DNA of 53,817 nucleotides from an uncultured Verrucomicrobiota bacterium. GTDB taxonomy: Bacteria; Verrucomicrobiota; Verrucomicrobiia; Limisphaerales; UBA8199. The stretch spans positions 1 to 53,817 of the forward strand of contig CAIQQM010000011.1 of the NCBI GenBank assembly GCA_903873945.1, written 5' to 3'. The translations under genes were made by a program, and so were the position numbers. Of the stretch, positions 1 to 7,583 are shown piece after piece; the stretch's first letter is position 1; each line of letters begins with the position of its first letter. The notes beneath the pieces are model-generated. The model had not been told where the DNA came from. It worked only from the letters and a program-made list of their open reading frames with translations, and did no database searches.

Positions 1-362
1 CCTGTCAGATTCGTCACCACAGCCGTGTTGGTCTGGCAGAATAGCAATCCCCCAGATCCGCCTCCCCCACCGCCAGTTCCCGTCACGTTCAGGTTGCCAT
101 TGATGGTGAAGGTTCCTGCATTCGTTCCTGCGTAAGCGATCTTCAGAAATGCAGTGTTCGCCAGCGCGTTCGACCGCGTAAAATATATCTGATAATTCGT
201 TCCAATGGCTGCCGGGTAGGAGTTGGAAACCGTCACGTAAGATGCGATCCACTCCCGGTTGAGCTGCGCCAGCTCCCCGCTCGTGAGATTCGTCGGCATG
301 ACCTTCCTTGCCGCGAGTTGCCTCACCGCTTCCCGGAACGACCCTGGCTCTTCAAAAATCAA
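1..362 (-). CDS. Phage-type head/tail structural protein, C-terminus beyond window edge
   Basis: The minus strand is open from 362 to the window edge (about 120 codons). The likely start is the TTG at 362-360, which overlaps the TGA of the upstream gp36-like gene (TTGA), an arrangement typical of coupled phage genes. The next in-frame ATG is at 299. The N-terminus contains the phrase MPTNLTSGELAQL, which resembles the start of structural proteins that follow capsid and gp36-like genes in verrucomicrobial prophages (recall, not a search). Later residues are Thr/Asn/Gly-rich with a glycine run, as in tail or fibre proteins. The exact role is unknown and the end is not seen. Confidence 0.5.
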   Translation of the reverse strand, partial: MIFEEPGSFREAVRQLAARKVMPTNLTSGELAQLNREWIASYVTVSNSYPAAIGTNYQIYFTRSNALANTAFLKIAYAGTNAGTFTINGNLNVTGTGGGGGGSGGLLFCQTNTAVVTNLT

Positions 363-786
363 AGTGTGCCCTCCTGCTCCCGCTGGCTGAATCGATGGGG
401 CCGCTTGCCGACCGACGGCGTTGAGGTTTTCCCCAGATCCATGTTCGCGAGCGATCCCAGGTATTTTGTCGCCTCGTCGGATGCGTCCTTCCGTTCCTTC
501 GTTTGCATCTTCGGCAAGGCCGGCGCTCCCTCGCTCACGAACCGCCACAGCGCGATCGCCGTCGCCCGCGCCTTCAGCCCGGCCGGAATGGTGCCGTCCG
601 GCCCCAAGTCCCGGTTGCTGAGCGTGTAGGCTTCGCAGACTTGGGCGATCACTTGCGAGCAAATGTCCGCCAGATCATCCCGCCGCTTGATCCGCGTGAG
701 CGCCGCCCGCTCCGCCGATGCCGGGTCAGGCCGATCATGCAGACAACCATTAACAACGCCCCGAGTCTTGATGTTCGATTCTTCAT
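359..786 (-). pseudogene. gp36/DUF1320-like phage head-completion gene, probably frameshifted
   Basis: An open frame without an ATG runs down to a TGA at 361-359. It contains the pattern GTIPAGLKARATAIALWRF and then a Lys/Arg-Asp-Ala stretch, which matches the alpha-helical gp36-like proteins encoded just after phage capsid genes. The only in-frame start is a GTG at 652, which would give 97 aa and lose conserved-looking helix (RAALTRIKRRDDLADIC) upstream. A good ATG at 786, preceded by an A/G-rich stretch, reads 45 codons in another frame and stops at 651-649, overlapping that GTG. One base gained near 725 (the CCC in CTGACCCGG) would join the two frames. The simplest reading is a frameshifted gene. 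The alternative is two short overlapping genes, the first resembling a signal peptide. Confidence 0.45.
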
Positions 787-809
787 ATTTTTCTTTTTTC
801 TGTTTGAGA

Positions 810-833
810 AGCGCCGGGCCGGAGCCCGGCGCT
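810..833. terminator. GC-rich hairpin between capsid gene and gp36-like gene
   Basis: A perfect 10-bp inverted repeat (AGCGCCGGGC / GCCCGGCGCT) encloses a 4-base loop CGGA. It sits directly downstream of the capsid stop on the minus strand. No T run follows on that strand, so it may be a partial terminator or processing site that keeps capsid mRNA more abundant than downstream genes. That role is inference. Confidence 0.45.
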
Positions 834-865
834 GTTGGGTTTAAGTTCTTCGGTCAAGCCTTGAC

Positions 866-1819
866 TTACTTGATCGCGGCCACTGCGGCCGTGTTCGTGA
901 CCGTCGGACCCGTCGTCCAGTCCATCTTCAGGACCTGGTCGCGCTGATCTTCGGTCGTGTAGCTTCCGCTGCGGAAGAATCCGCCCATCCGGGCGAATGT
1001 CTTCATGAAGCTCGGGTCCATCCGGTTCGGCGTGCTGCTGCTCGCAAAAATCATCACGATGGAGTCCAGCAGGAACTGGATGTTCTCCGTCTGGCCCGGA
1101 GCGCTCTGATCGATGACCATCATCGACAGCTCGACTTCGGGATTGGTGATGAGCAACCCGCCCACGTCCGTGATCGTCGGCGAAACCGTGCCCACATTCG
1201 CCGCGCCGCCTCTGCCGCCCTGGGCGGCCACGATATAGCGGCTCTTCACGTTCTTGTTGTTCCTGAACTGCTTGAACTTCGTCGTGCCGAACAGCACTTT
1301 CACTGCCGCGCCGTTCTTGGCGGCCTTCATGACCGACAGGATCATGTTGTCGAGGATCGCGATCGGGTCCACGCCGTCATCGGTGAAATCCGCGGGAGCC
1401 GTGAGCGCCGACGCCAGGGCCGCCACTTGTGCCTTTTGCACGATCTCGTTTTCCAGCGCCAATGCGCTCGCGTCCGCCAATACTCCCTGCGCTTCCATCA
1501 GCGCGAATTGCAGGCCCTCGTCCGAGAGCTGCTCCGCGTTGGGAATCGGGAAGTCCAGGGCGTTGGGTTCCAGTGTCTGCGAAGCGTCGTCGCCTGCAAA
1601 CCCCAGCACCGTTGCCCGCGCGCCCGGCAGCCGCCGCGTGTTCGGCACCCGGTAACGGTTCACTTCCGTGTATTTCTTGTAACGGAACGTCAGGTCCGGC
1701 ACCTCACAGATCGGGGCGATGAAGCTCCCGACCGGCCGGATCGCTTTTTGGCTCGCCGTGATGGCGTAGTTTTGTAGCAGCGGGCTCGTCGCCAACTGCG
1801 CTAGTCTTGATTCTGGCAT
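866..1819 (-). CDS. Phage major capsid protein (HK97-fold type)
   Basis: This 317-aa protein has the layout of phage major capsid proteins: an N-terminal stretch with YRVPNTRRLPGA, a central helix region rich in Ala/Glu (ALALENEIVQKAQ), a segment naming a defined distance between Asn residues (TKFKQFRNNKNVKSRY), and a C-terminal beta-rich part ending in an aromatic/charged strand (SGSYTTEDQRDQVLKMDW). It would assemble the icosahedral head shell. Length fits the family (about 300-350 aa). It is the only clearly intact gene of the phage block at 1-2060; its neighbours are truncated or frameshifted. No terminase, portal or protease is visible in this window. An encapsulin is a less likely alternative, because gp36-like and structural genes follow it. 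Confidence 0.7.
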   Translation of the reverse strand: MPESRLAQLATSPLLQNYAITASQKAIRPVGSFIAPICEVPDLTFRYKKYTEVNRYRVPNTRRLPGARATVLGFAGDDASQTLEPNALDFPIPNAEQLSDEGLQFALMEAQGVLADASALALENEIVQKAQVAALASALTAPADFTDDGVDPIAILDNMILSVMKAAKNGAAVKVLFGTTKFKQFRNNKNVKSRYIVAAQGGRGGAANVGTVSPTITDVGGLLITNPEVELSMMVIDQSAPGQTENIQFLLDSIVMIFASSSTPNRMDPSFMKTFARMGGFFRSGSYTTEDQRDQVLKMDWTTGPTVTNTAAVAAIK

Positions 1820-1881
1820 ATTCTTTTATTCTTTATGGTTTATGTCTCTGGTTTTGATTCTCGTTTGGTTCAAGCTGCCGA

Positions 1882-2013
1882 TTACGGCGTGAGGGGCACC
1901 GGCCCGATGGGTCGCACCAGGCACAGCCCGCCCGCTGCCGCAGCCTCTTCAGCCACGAACCACGCGGTGGTCGCTCCCGAGCCGCCTGCCGGCTTGTAGA
2001 GCTTCCCGTACGG
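1882..2013 (-). pseudogene. C-terminal remnant of a capsid-adjacent protein
   Basis: The minus strand reads a plausible 43-residue protein end (YGKLYKPAGG, then TTAWFVAEEAAAAGG, then LVRPIGPVPLTP) closing in a TAA at 1884-1882. Upstream the frame is blocked by a TAG at 2016-2014, inside a hexanucleotide repeat, and no start codon precedes it. Position just before the capsid gene suggests a small head-decoration or DUF2190-like protein, but the fragment is too short to prove this. It is best read as the surviving 3' part of a gene whose 5' part was lost. Confidence 0.4.
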
Positions 2014-2052
2014 CTACGGCGACGGCGACGGCGACGGCGACGGCTACGGCTG
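2011..2052. repeat. Hexanucleotide microsatellite (CGGCGA/CGGCTA)7
   Basis: Seven consecutive 6-base units are visible: CGGCTA, four CGGCGA, CGGCTA, CGGCTG. The array adjoins the truncated gene at 1882-2013 and introduces its in-frame TAG. It looks like slippage expansion at the edge of the decaying phage block. Confidence 0.85.
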
Positions 2053-2058
2053 GTGAAC

Positions 2059-2091
2059 GAATCTCCGGCACCCTGCGGGTGCCGGAGATTC
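2059..2091. terminator. Perfect 15-bp stem-loop between divergent units
   Basis: The arms GAATCTCCGGCACCC (2059-2073) and GGGTGCCGGAGATTC (2077-2091) are perfectly complementary around a 3-base loop TGC. It lies 12 bp before the ATG at 2104 and after the end of the phage block. No T run follows on either strand. It could be a transcription attenuator for the gene at 2104, a repetitive extragenic palindrome, or a recombination site. Confidence 0.6.
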
Positions 2092-2103
2092 CTCATTTAA
2101 GAA

Positions 2104-2616
2104 ATGACGCGCCTGCCAATCAACCGTCCCTTCAGACGCCAGCAAACTTCCCAGGAACTGCGCGACGAACTCCTGCGTTTTATCCAGGTCCACTTCTACC
2201 CCAGCAACCTGATTCAATTCGCCAAAGACCGACCAAACCTCATGCGCTGGGTTGTCCTTAAATTCGCCGCCTGGCTAACGTCCCGCGGCGTCACAGTTAC
2301 CCCTGAGCGATACCTGGATATCGTCCGCGACAACATCCTCATGCCGGCCCTGCAGCACGGCAGCACCGGCCAGATAGCCTATCTTCCCGCCTGGCTCGGC
2401 AAGGCCGTTGACACCCACCTGGCCCATCACGGCGAAGAGTATTACTACTCCGCCAAGACCGCTCGTGACGCCACGCAAGGCGCATTAGCCATCGCCCGTG
2501 CCGGCATCGGCCAATCCGACCCGATCCGCGACCTCGCCACCGCCTCCCGCCTCCTGAAAACTGGCAAAAAGCGGCCCTCAAAACCGCCCATTAAAGCCCA
2601 GTTAAACCTGCTCTAA
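2104..2616 (+). CDS. Hypothetical protein, 170 aa
   Basis: I do not recognise this family. The protein is mostly helical with Arg/Gln-rich ends. Residues 15-60 contain regularly spaced aromatics (FIQVHFYPSN) and a WVVLKFAAWL helix. The centre has a His/Tyr cluster (HLAHHGEEYYYS), and the C-terminal 30 residues are basic (TGKKRPSKPP). There is no signal peptide or clear membrane segment. It reads away from the phage block and begins 12 bp after a strong hairpin, so it may be a phage regulatory gene or an unrelated flanking gene. The ATG at 2104 is the only good start. Confidence 0.5.
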   Translation: MTRLPINRPFRRQQTSQELRDELLRFIQVHFYPSNLIQFAKDRPNLMRWVVLKFAAWLTSRGVTVTPERYLDIVRDNILMPALQHGSTGQIAYLPAWLGKAVDTHLAHHGEEYYYSAKTARDATQGALAIARAGIGQSDPIRDLATASRLLKTGKKRPSKPPIKAQLNLL

Positions 2617-2720
2617 AAACTGCCAAAAGTGAGTTCAAACCATTTTAATATGGCTGTTTTAGGGCAAAAGTTTCTCAAACCGGCGTTCCCGGCGAATTGC
2701 CTCCGTAAGTGCTTGATTTT

Positions 2721-2746
2721 CGGCCTCTTTCGGCCTCTTTCGGCCT
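2721..2746. repeat. Tandem 10-bp repeat CGGCCTCTTT
   Basis: CGGCCTCTTT occurs at 2721-2730 and 2731-2740, followed by a third partial unit CGGCCT at 2741-2746. It lies in the gap between 2617 and 2778, where no gene is seen. Its role is unknown. Confidence 0.7.
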
Positions 2747-2778
2747 AATTCCCCGTTTCTCAACCCTCGCGCTAAGAC

Positions 2779-3489
2779 TCAACTTTCCTGCCGGCGAACC
2801 ACCTCCTTCACCTTTTCCACCGCGTTGCCGGGCGCCGCCAGAAATCGCGCGTAGGTGCGGGAAAGCATGGGCAAGTCGTTCATGTGGTCGCCCGCGGCAA
2901 ACACCTGGGCGCTGGTCAGCCCAAGCCGGCACGTCAGCTCGCCCAGGGCGGTTCCCTTGTTATAGGCGCTGTGGCTTAACCGGGCGTAAACGCCATTGCG
3001 CACAACAGCCAGCCCGGGGATGCTCTGGCTGTAATCTTCCAGAAATTCCTGGATGGCGTCCATATCGCCGTCGTTGGCGGTATTCAGGCACAGCGGGGAG
3101 TAGTCATCTTCGTAGAGGCGGGCGTCGAATCGCGCGCTGACCCAGGCGCTGATGCGTGGCAGCTCGGCATTCACCCGCGCGAAAAGCTCGGCGTGCGCCC
3201 TCGAGCAGGCCAGGTTCCATTCCTCCAGCCCCGTGAATTCCGAGTCCCCGTGCGGATGGATTTCCCGTTCTACCAGCACAAGATAGTCGGGTTCGATGGC
3301 AAGGTCCGCGCGCTCCAGCCCTTCCATGATGCCGGACTTGTCGCGGCCCGTGTTGATCGCCCATTGGGCGCCCCGGTCCTGGAAAGTCCCAAGCAACGCC
3401 TGTAATCGTTCCGAGATTGGCGGACTGGCAAATTCCGCAAACAGCGTCCCGTCGAAATCCGTCGAAATCCGTTTTATTGGCAAAGACAT
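2779..3489 (-). CDS. HAD-superfamily hydrolase, Cof/subfamily IIB
   Basis: This cytoplasmic phosphatase-type protein has 236 aa from the ATG at 3489; a longer start at 3531 adds an unlikely leader. All four HAD motifs are present: motif I STDFDGTLF with the nucleophile Asp, motif II INTGRD, motif III with Lys in NKGTAL, and motif IV GDHMNDLPML. The large cap between motifs II and III fits subfamily IIB, whose members dephosphorylate sugar phosphates or other small phosphoesters. The substrate cannot be told from sequence. It stands alone, divergent from the small gene at 3608 across about 120 bp. Confidence 0.85.
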   Translation of the reverse strand: MSLPIKRISTDFDGTLFAEFASPPISERLQALLGTFQDRGAQWAINTGRDKSGIMEGLERADLAIEPDYLVLVEREIHPHGDSEFTGLEEWNLACSRAHAELFARVNAELPRISAWVSARFDARLYEDDYSPLCLNTANDGDMDAIQEFLEDYSQSIPGLAVVRNGVYARLSHSAYNKGTALGELTCRLGLTSAQVFAAGDHMNDLPMLSRTYARFLAAPGNAVEKVKEVVRRQES

Positions 3490-3607
3490 GTTTCTGTGAA
3501 TTGGCGCCCGGCAACCGGCTATTGCCAGCATCGTCCACTCGCCAATCCCGCACTTGCGACCGGATATGATCCTGGGCTACGCTGAATTGTCAAAGGGTTA
3601 TGCTGTT

Positions 3608-3889
3608 ATGAAAACTTCCTACGAATTGGCAATGGAGCGGCTAGGCAAAGCTTCGCCTGCCGTTGAATTGTCCGCCCAACAGAAAAAGGAAATGGCCGAA
3701 TTGGAATCCAGGTGCCGGGCCAAAATCGCCGAGCGGGAGCTTTTCATCAAAGGCGAAATCGTCAAAGCGGTTGACCGTGGGGACGCCGAAGCGGTCGAAC
3801 AATTGGAGAAGCAACTGCTTAGCGATCGCAAATCCCTGCGCGCGGAGTGCGAAGAGAAGAAAGACAAGGTCCGTCAGGCTGCAGCCTGA
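3608..3889 (+). CDS. Small coiled-coil protein conserved in Verrucomicrobia
   Basis: From the ATG at 3608 the product has 93 aa, starting MKTSYELAMERLGK. An upstream in-frame ATG at 3554 would overlap the promoter space of the divergent HAD gene and looks spurious. The sequence is very rich in Glu, Lys and Ala with heptad spacing throughout (KKEMAELESRCRAKIAERE, VEQLEKQLLSDRKSL), so it should form a long helix or coiled coil. I recall near-identical small proteins from Verrucomicrobia, but no function is known to me. It precedes murJ by 61 bp on the same strand and may be cotranscribed with it. Confidence 0.7.
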   Translation: MKTSYELAMERLGKASPAVELSAQQKKEMAELESRCRAKIAERELFIKGEIVKAVDRGDAEAVEQLEKQLLSDRKSLRAECEEKKDKVRQAAA

Positions 3890-3950
3890 CGGGCACCGGG
3901 CCTACTTCTTTCTTTCGCCTTTGGCCTTTAGCCTTTAGCCTGCGCGCCCG

Positions 3951-5531
3951 ATGTCGCAGATGTTGAAATCGTCTGGCGCGATGGCCGCTGCCACCCTCAC
4001 CAGCCGCGTTCTGGGCATGGTGCGCGAGATGGTCTATGCCGCCTTCATGGGCAACACCTGGGTTGCCAGCGCTTTCACTCTCGCCTTTCAGATTCCCAAT
4101 CTCTTCCGCCGGCTGCTCGGGGAAGGCGCTCTTACCGCGGCATTCATTCCTATCTTCAAGCATAAAGAAGTCAAAGAAGGTCAGGCGGAGATGTGGCGTT
4201 CGGCCAACGCGGTCATCTCCGGTCTCGTTGCCGCTGCCGGAGTGGTCACTATCCTGGCCGTCGTCAGCATTTCGATCACCCTGGCCTTCGGCATTTCCAA
4301 CGAGGAGACGCGGCTCATGCTCAAGCTGTTGCGCCTCATGTTCCCCTACATGTTGCTCGTGTGCCTTGCCGCCGTGTTCATCGGCATGGCCAACGCCCGC
4401 GGACACTTCTTCGTCCCCGCCCTCGGCTCCGTCCTCCTCAATGTTGTGATGATCGCCAGCGTCCTCTTTCTGGCCCCGCACATGGGCCGGACTTTGGAGG
4501 AAAAAATCTTCGGGCTGGCGATTGGCGTGGTTCTCGCCGGCATTGTTCAGGCCTTCTTCCAGTTGCCGAGCCTGTCGCGCGAAGGTTACCGCTACGAATG
4601 GGTTTCGCCCTGGCGCGACCCGACTGTCCGCGAAGTCGTTCGCAAAATGCTCCCCGGTTCCATTGGCGTTGCCGCGTTTCAAATTAACGTCCTCGTCACC
4701 CAATGCTTCTCCTTTTGGTTTGATCCGACCATCGTCAGCACCTTTAATTACTCCGTTCGCCTCATGGAGCTGCCTCAGGGCATGTTCGGTATCTCCCTCG
4801 CAACCTATTTGCTTCCCACTCTTTCAGGCCTGGCGGCGGAAAAAAAACACCCGGAGTTCCGCGATACGTTAAGGCAGGGACTGAGCCACCTCGCCTTCGC
4901 GAACCTGATTGCCGCTGCCATCGCCGTGGCTCTTGCCGAACCCATCGTGCGCCTTCTCTTCGAACGCGGCATGTTCGGCCCGAGCGCCACTCAGCGCGTC
5001 GCGCTGGCGCTGGTCTGCCTCGCTCCCGGCCTGCTGATGTTTTCCATGAACAATATCCTCGCGCGTGCGTTCTTCGCGTTGAGCGACATCAAAACCCCGA
5101 TGAAGATCAGCATCTTCTGTCTGGCCTTGAACCTCATCCTCGCTTTTTTCTTCGTGAAACACTTTCAGCAGGCCCGGATCGGCGGCGAGGCCGGCCTGGG
5201 CATCGCCAATACGCTGAGCGCCACCTGCAACCTTCTGCTCCTTGCCTATGCCTTGCGCCGCAAGCTGACACGATTGGATCTGGGCGACTTTAAACGAACG
5301 CTCTTTGCTTTGCTGGCGGCTGCCCTGCTCGCGGGCACGGTTGCCGCCGTGGCGAGTTCGCTTTGGGGAAGGCACCTGGGCCACACTACGCTGGCGCTCA
5401 AACTCGGCGCCGTCTTCGTGCCGGGTACAATTGCCGGCGTCATTTATTGGCTGCTCGCGCTGTTCCTGAAAGTCCCCGCAGCTCGCGAGATTACAGATCT
5501 CCTGCTCCAGAAGTTCCGACATCATCCATGA
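3951..5531 (+). CDS. murJ: Lipid II flippase MurJ (MviN family)
   Basis: MurJ moves lipid-linked peptidoglycan precursor (lipid II) across the inner membrane. The 526-aa length matches the family (about 510-530). The N-terminus MSQMLKSSGAMAAATLTSRVLGMVREMV is the typical MurJ opening, where the Ser-Arg-x-Leu-Gly stretch and the following Arg are conserved. About 14 hydrophobic segments follow. Other family marks are FRRLLGEGALTAAFIP (residues about 52-67), IPNLF, and the FNYSVRLMELPQGMFG region (about 265-280) with conserved Arg and Pro. It stops at 5531; no other peptidoglycan gene is adjacent. Confidence 0.95.
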   Translation: MSQMLKSSGAMAAATLTSRVLGMVREMVYAAFMGNTWVASAFTLAFQIPNLFRRLLGEGALTAAFIPIFKHKEVKEGQAEMWRSANAVISGLVAAAGVVTILAVVSISITLAFGISNEETRLMLKLLRLMFPYMLLVCLAAVFIGMANARGHFFVPALGSVLLNVVMIASVLFLAPHMGRTLEEKIFGLAIGVVLAGIVQAFFQLPSLSREGYRYEWVSPWRDPTVREVVRKMLPGSIGVAAFQINVLVTQCFSFWFDPTIVSTFNYSVRLMELPQGMFGISLATYLLPTLSGLAAEKKHPEFRDTLRQGLSHLAFANLIAAAIAVALAEPIVRLLFERGMFGPSATQRVALALVCLAPGLLMFSMNNILARAFFALSDIKTPMKISIFCLALNLILAFFFVKHFQQARIGGEAGLGIANTLSATCNLLLLAYALRRKLTRLDLGDFKRTLFALLAAALLAGTVAAVASSLWGRHLGHTTLALKLGAVFVPGTIAGVIYWLLALFLKVPAAREITDLLLQKFRHHP

Positions 5532-5620
5532 AGGAGTGGTAGATCAAAATTGCCGTAATTTGCCGTTGCTTGGCGTTACGTTGGATTGCTTGCCACGACC
5601 GCGGCGGGCGCGTATGTAGT

Positions 5621-5664
5621 GGCAACCATCTTGGTTGCCGTAGAGCCCGGCATCCTGTCCGGGC
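5621..5664. repeat. Twin-hairpin REP-like element
   Basis: Two adjacent hairpins share similar loops: GGCAACC-ATCTT-GGTTGCC (5621-5639) and GCCCGG-CATCCTGT-CCGGGC (5645-5664). They lie in the 208-bp gap between the convergent murJ and FUN14 genes. The repeated 'stem, CATC(C/T)TG, stem' design resembles dispersed extragenic palindromes. They could also terminate transcription in both directions. Confidence 0.55.
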
Positions 5665-5739
5665 GGATTTGACGCTCGAATTTCCACCCCGTTTCCCGGC
5701 GGTAGGAAGCCCGCCGCAATGACAATCCTGAATTGCGGC

Positions 5740-6255
5740 TCAGGCGCTTCGCGTACCCATGAATATGCCGATACCGGTCGCAACTGCCGAAGGCAGATAA
5801 CCTGTCAGAAAATGCTTCAATGCGCCCAGTTCGCCCGTAACCCATTCCAAGCTCTGAGTGACGTGAGCCTGGAGCCCTGCCCAGTCAAGGTCAATCAACC
5901 CGGAATGCTTGCCCAGCGCAATCACGACCAGCGCCGTCGTCGCGAGAGCCAAGGCCATCTTAAGCGACCGCCTCAACAGCCAGCCAAAGAAAAATCCGCC
6001 AAGGTAGCCTGCGCCGAGTCGGAACAGCGCCGGCGAACTTGGTTTCAGGGCATGCGGATGCCCATCCGTCGCAACGGAAGCGGTCAGCGAGCCCGGAGAG
6101 CCTGTCCCGCTTTGTTGCCGAGCAGGTTCGCGACCCCATAACAGCAGGCCGAAAAATATCGCTGCGACAGAAAAAACCACAGACTTGGATTTCCAAATCG
6201 GCAGGCGATTCGGCACCTCCGGTTGCGCGGCGCCGGGATTCATTGGTCGTCTCAT
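5740..6255 (-). CDS. FUN14-family membrane protein
   Basis: This 171-aa protein has an N-terminal hydrophobic helix (residues about 25-41), a Pro/Ser/Thr-rich linker, and a C-terminal membrane domain with Gly-rich packing motifs (GAGYLGGFFFGWLLRR, GYLPSAVATGIGIFMG). The order of a Gly-rich helix, a basic turn, a second hydrophobic helix and an amphipathic helix with GLIDLDW fits bacterial FUN14-like proteins, whose function is not established. The gene begins 9 bp after the stop of the HTH-like gene at 6265, so the two probably form one transcript. Confidence 0.65.
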   Translation of the reverse strand: MRRPMNPGAAQPEVPNRLPIWKSKSVVFSVAAIFFGLLLWGREPARQQSGTGSPGSLTASVATDGHPHALKPSSPALFRLGAGYLGGFFFGWLLRRSLKMALALATTALVVIALGKHSGLIDLDWAGLQAHVTQSLEWVTGELGALKHFLTGYLPSAVATGIGIFMGTRSA

Positions 6256-6264
6256 GCCAGCTCC

Positions 6265-6618
6265 CTACAGCCAGGGCATGGAAGCATCATATGTGCTCCG
6301 TGTTTCCACGGGGCCGTCGCTCTTGCCTGTCACTGCTTTCGGTTCACGCGCCCCATCTTCCACCCGCGCCCTCTCAACCTTCATGCCGCGCACCCGCAGA
6401 GCGGGCATGCCCTTCGAGTAGGCTCGCCACACGGCATTGTGGTCTGCCCGCATTCCCCGCCGCTTCAGCCACTCGGCGATTTCCCGGAACGTGAAATCCT
6501 TTTCTTCCTTTAGAACCCGAACTGCTTCCCGATAGTCATCAAGGGTCAACCGCTTTGTCTCGCGGTCAGCCTCAGTTAACAGTTTTTCAGGATCCGCCCT
6601 GAATTCTCCAGTTTTCAT
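6265..6618 (-). CDS. Hypothetical protein with possible helix-turn-helix
   Basis: The product has 117 aa from the ATG at 6618 (MKTGEFRADPEKLL); an upstream start at 6648 would add an implausible hydrophobic leader. Residues about 25-70 read as three short helices (LDDYREAVRVLKEEK, TFREIAEWLKRRG, HNAVWRAYSKG), the layout of a helix-turn-helix, so DNA binding is possible. The C-terminal third is basic and unstructured. It lies directly upstream of the FUN14-like gene (9 bp). I do not recognise the family; the HTH idea is inference. Confidence 0.5.
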   Translation of the reverse strand: MKTGEFRADPEKLLTEADRETKRLTLDDYREAVRVLKEEKDFTFREIAEWLKRRGMRADHNAVWRAYSKGMPALRVRGMKVERARVEDGAREPKAVTGKSDGPVETRSTYDASMPWL

Positions 6619-7055
6619 AAAAGAACAATATAGAACAAATACGAACACACAAGATCAAAATAGAAATATTATCAATTCGAGCTGCGTCTCCCTTGGGCGA
6701 GCCCGCTCATAGCGCCGGAAACCTGACTGGGTCGTGCCGGGCGCATCCGACTTGGTTGCGAACAGCATCGTATTTGCGTTCATGGCTACTTAGGTGTCAG
6801 GTGTCCGGTTGGCGCTGAGCGGTCATGCATGCTCTTGGCAGACTTGGCGAGAAACCGCGCCGTTCGGTCGCGACATCCCATCCATCATGCTCGGAAGCAA
6901 ATAGCCTTCATCAGCGCCCCCGGCGTAAATTTATGGCCTGCTCCGGCTTGACACCCTGTTCTTCACTGATACTCTCTCGCGTTCCGTTTACGGAGTGTTT
7001 CCTGGCGAAGCGTCACTCGGGCACATGCCGGCGGACCGCGAACTGAACTAGAATT
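6619..7055. other. Intergenic region upstream of rpmH
   Basis: No gene is supported here. The left end (6619-6680) is A+T-rich and should hold the promoter of the minus-strand gene at 6265-6618. The right half contains a promoter-like TTGACA at 6948. No DnaA boxes (TTATCCACA type) are visible, although rpmH often lies near the replication origin in other bacteria. Confidence 0.5.
6948..6975 (+). promoter_or_regulatory. Candidate sigma-70-type promoter for rpmH-rnpA-yidD-yidC
   Basis: A perfect TTGACA (6948-6953) is followed after 16 bases by TACTCT (6970-6975), a partial match to TATAAT. This is about 80 bp before the rpmH start codon. It is a pattern match only. Confidence 0.4.
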
Positions 7056-7193
7056 ATGAAACGACAGTATCAACCGTCGAAAGTGCGTCGCAGACGGCAG
7101 CACGGATTTTTGAGCCGCAATTCATCCCGGAGTGGGCGCGCGATTTTGCGTAACCGCCGCCGGGTTGGCCGCAAGCGCTTGACGCCGGTTTAA
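7056..7193 (+). CDS. rpmH: 50S ribosomal protein L34
   Basis: This 45-aa, very basic protein begins [18 protein letters not shown] and continues with [22 protein letters not shown], the invariant L34 plan (a K-R-T/Q-[YF]-Q-P-S start, then the R-R-x-H-G-F turn and GR..L..RR..GRK.L). The usual Met-x-T-x-x-G segment is replaced by LSRNSSRSG. Length matches the family (44-47). It lies 11 bp before rnpA, the standard partner, and heads the rpmH-rnpA-yidD-yidC-khpB operon. Confidence 0.95.
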   Translation: MKRQYQPSKVRRRRQHGFLSRNSSRSGRAILRNRRRVGRKRLTPV

Positions 7194-7204
7194 AGGGCAG
7201 GCGC

Positions 7205-7573
7205 ATGGCCGCCGAAACGCCACAGCGCCTCCGGTTCGGCCGCGCGGCACGCATAAAGTTGGGCCGCGACTTTGCCGCCACTCGGCGGGAAGGCGAACGT
7301 CTGGTTTTGGGTTGCCTGATTGCCAACTGGCGTCGGTTGCCGAATGGCTCCCCTTCGCGATTGGGTGTGATTACAGCGCGCACGATCGGTGGCGCGGTGG
7401 TGCGCAACCGCGCGCGCCGGCTCCTGCGGGAGACCTACCGCGCTCATCAGCATGATCTGGCGCAACCTGTGGACTTGGTTCTCGTGGCCCGTCCGTCCAT
7501 TGCCGGAAAAGGGTTGGCGGAAGTGGAGAAGGATTTTTTGACGACATTGAGGAAAGCCAGATTGTTGAAGTGA
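7205..7573 (+). CDS. rnpA: Ribonuclease P protein component
   Basis: RnpA binds the catalytic RNA of RNase P and helps it remove 5' leaders from tRNA precursors. The 122-aa length is normal. The family signature is clear at residues about 55-80: [28 protein letters not shown], in which the R-N-R-x-R-R-x-x-R-E core forms the conserved basic RNA-binding helix. The upstream [15 protein letters not shown] segment matches the common N-terminal R-L-x-x-x-x-x-F pattern. It follows rpmH by 11 bp and precedes yidD by about 10 bp. Confidence 0.93.
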   Translation: MAAETPQRLRFGRAARIKLGRDFAATRREGERLVLGCLIANWRRLPNGSPSRLGVITARTIGGAVVRNRARRLLRETYRAHQHDLAQPVDLVLVARPSIAGKGLAEVEKDFLTTLRKARLLK

Positions 7574-7583
7574 CCAGTTGCGG

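Noticed and set aside
1833-2096. Arg-rich 87-aa minus-strand frame
   Set aside because: Its Arg run is just the hexamer repeat read in another frame, and it spans the hairpin; the frame with the sensible end is another one.
3444-3463. Tandem GTCGAAATCC repeat in the HAD gene
   Set aside because: It falls in the conserved motif I coding sequence and needs no other explanation.
3819-4703. 294-aa minus-strand frame opposite murJ
   Set aside because: Shadow of the murJ coding strand; His/Glu-rich composition without motifs.
6619-7055. Replication origin next to rpmH
   Set aside because: No DnaA-box cluster or A+T-rich unwinding element.
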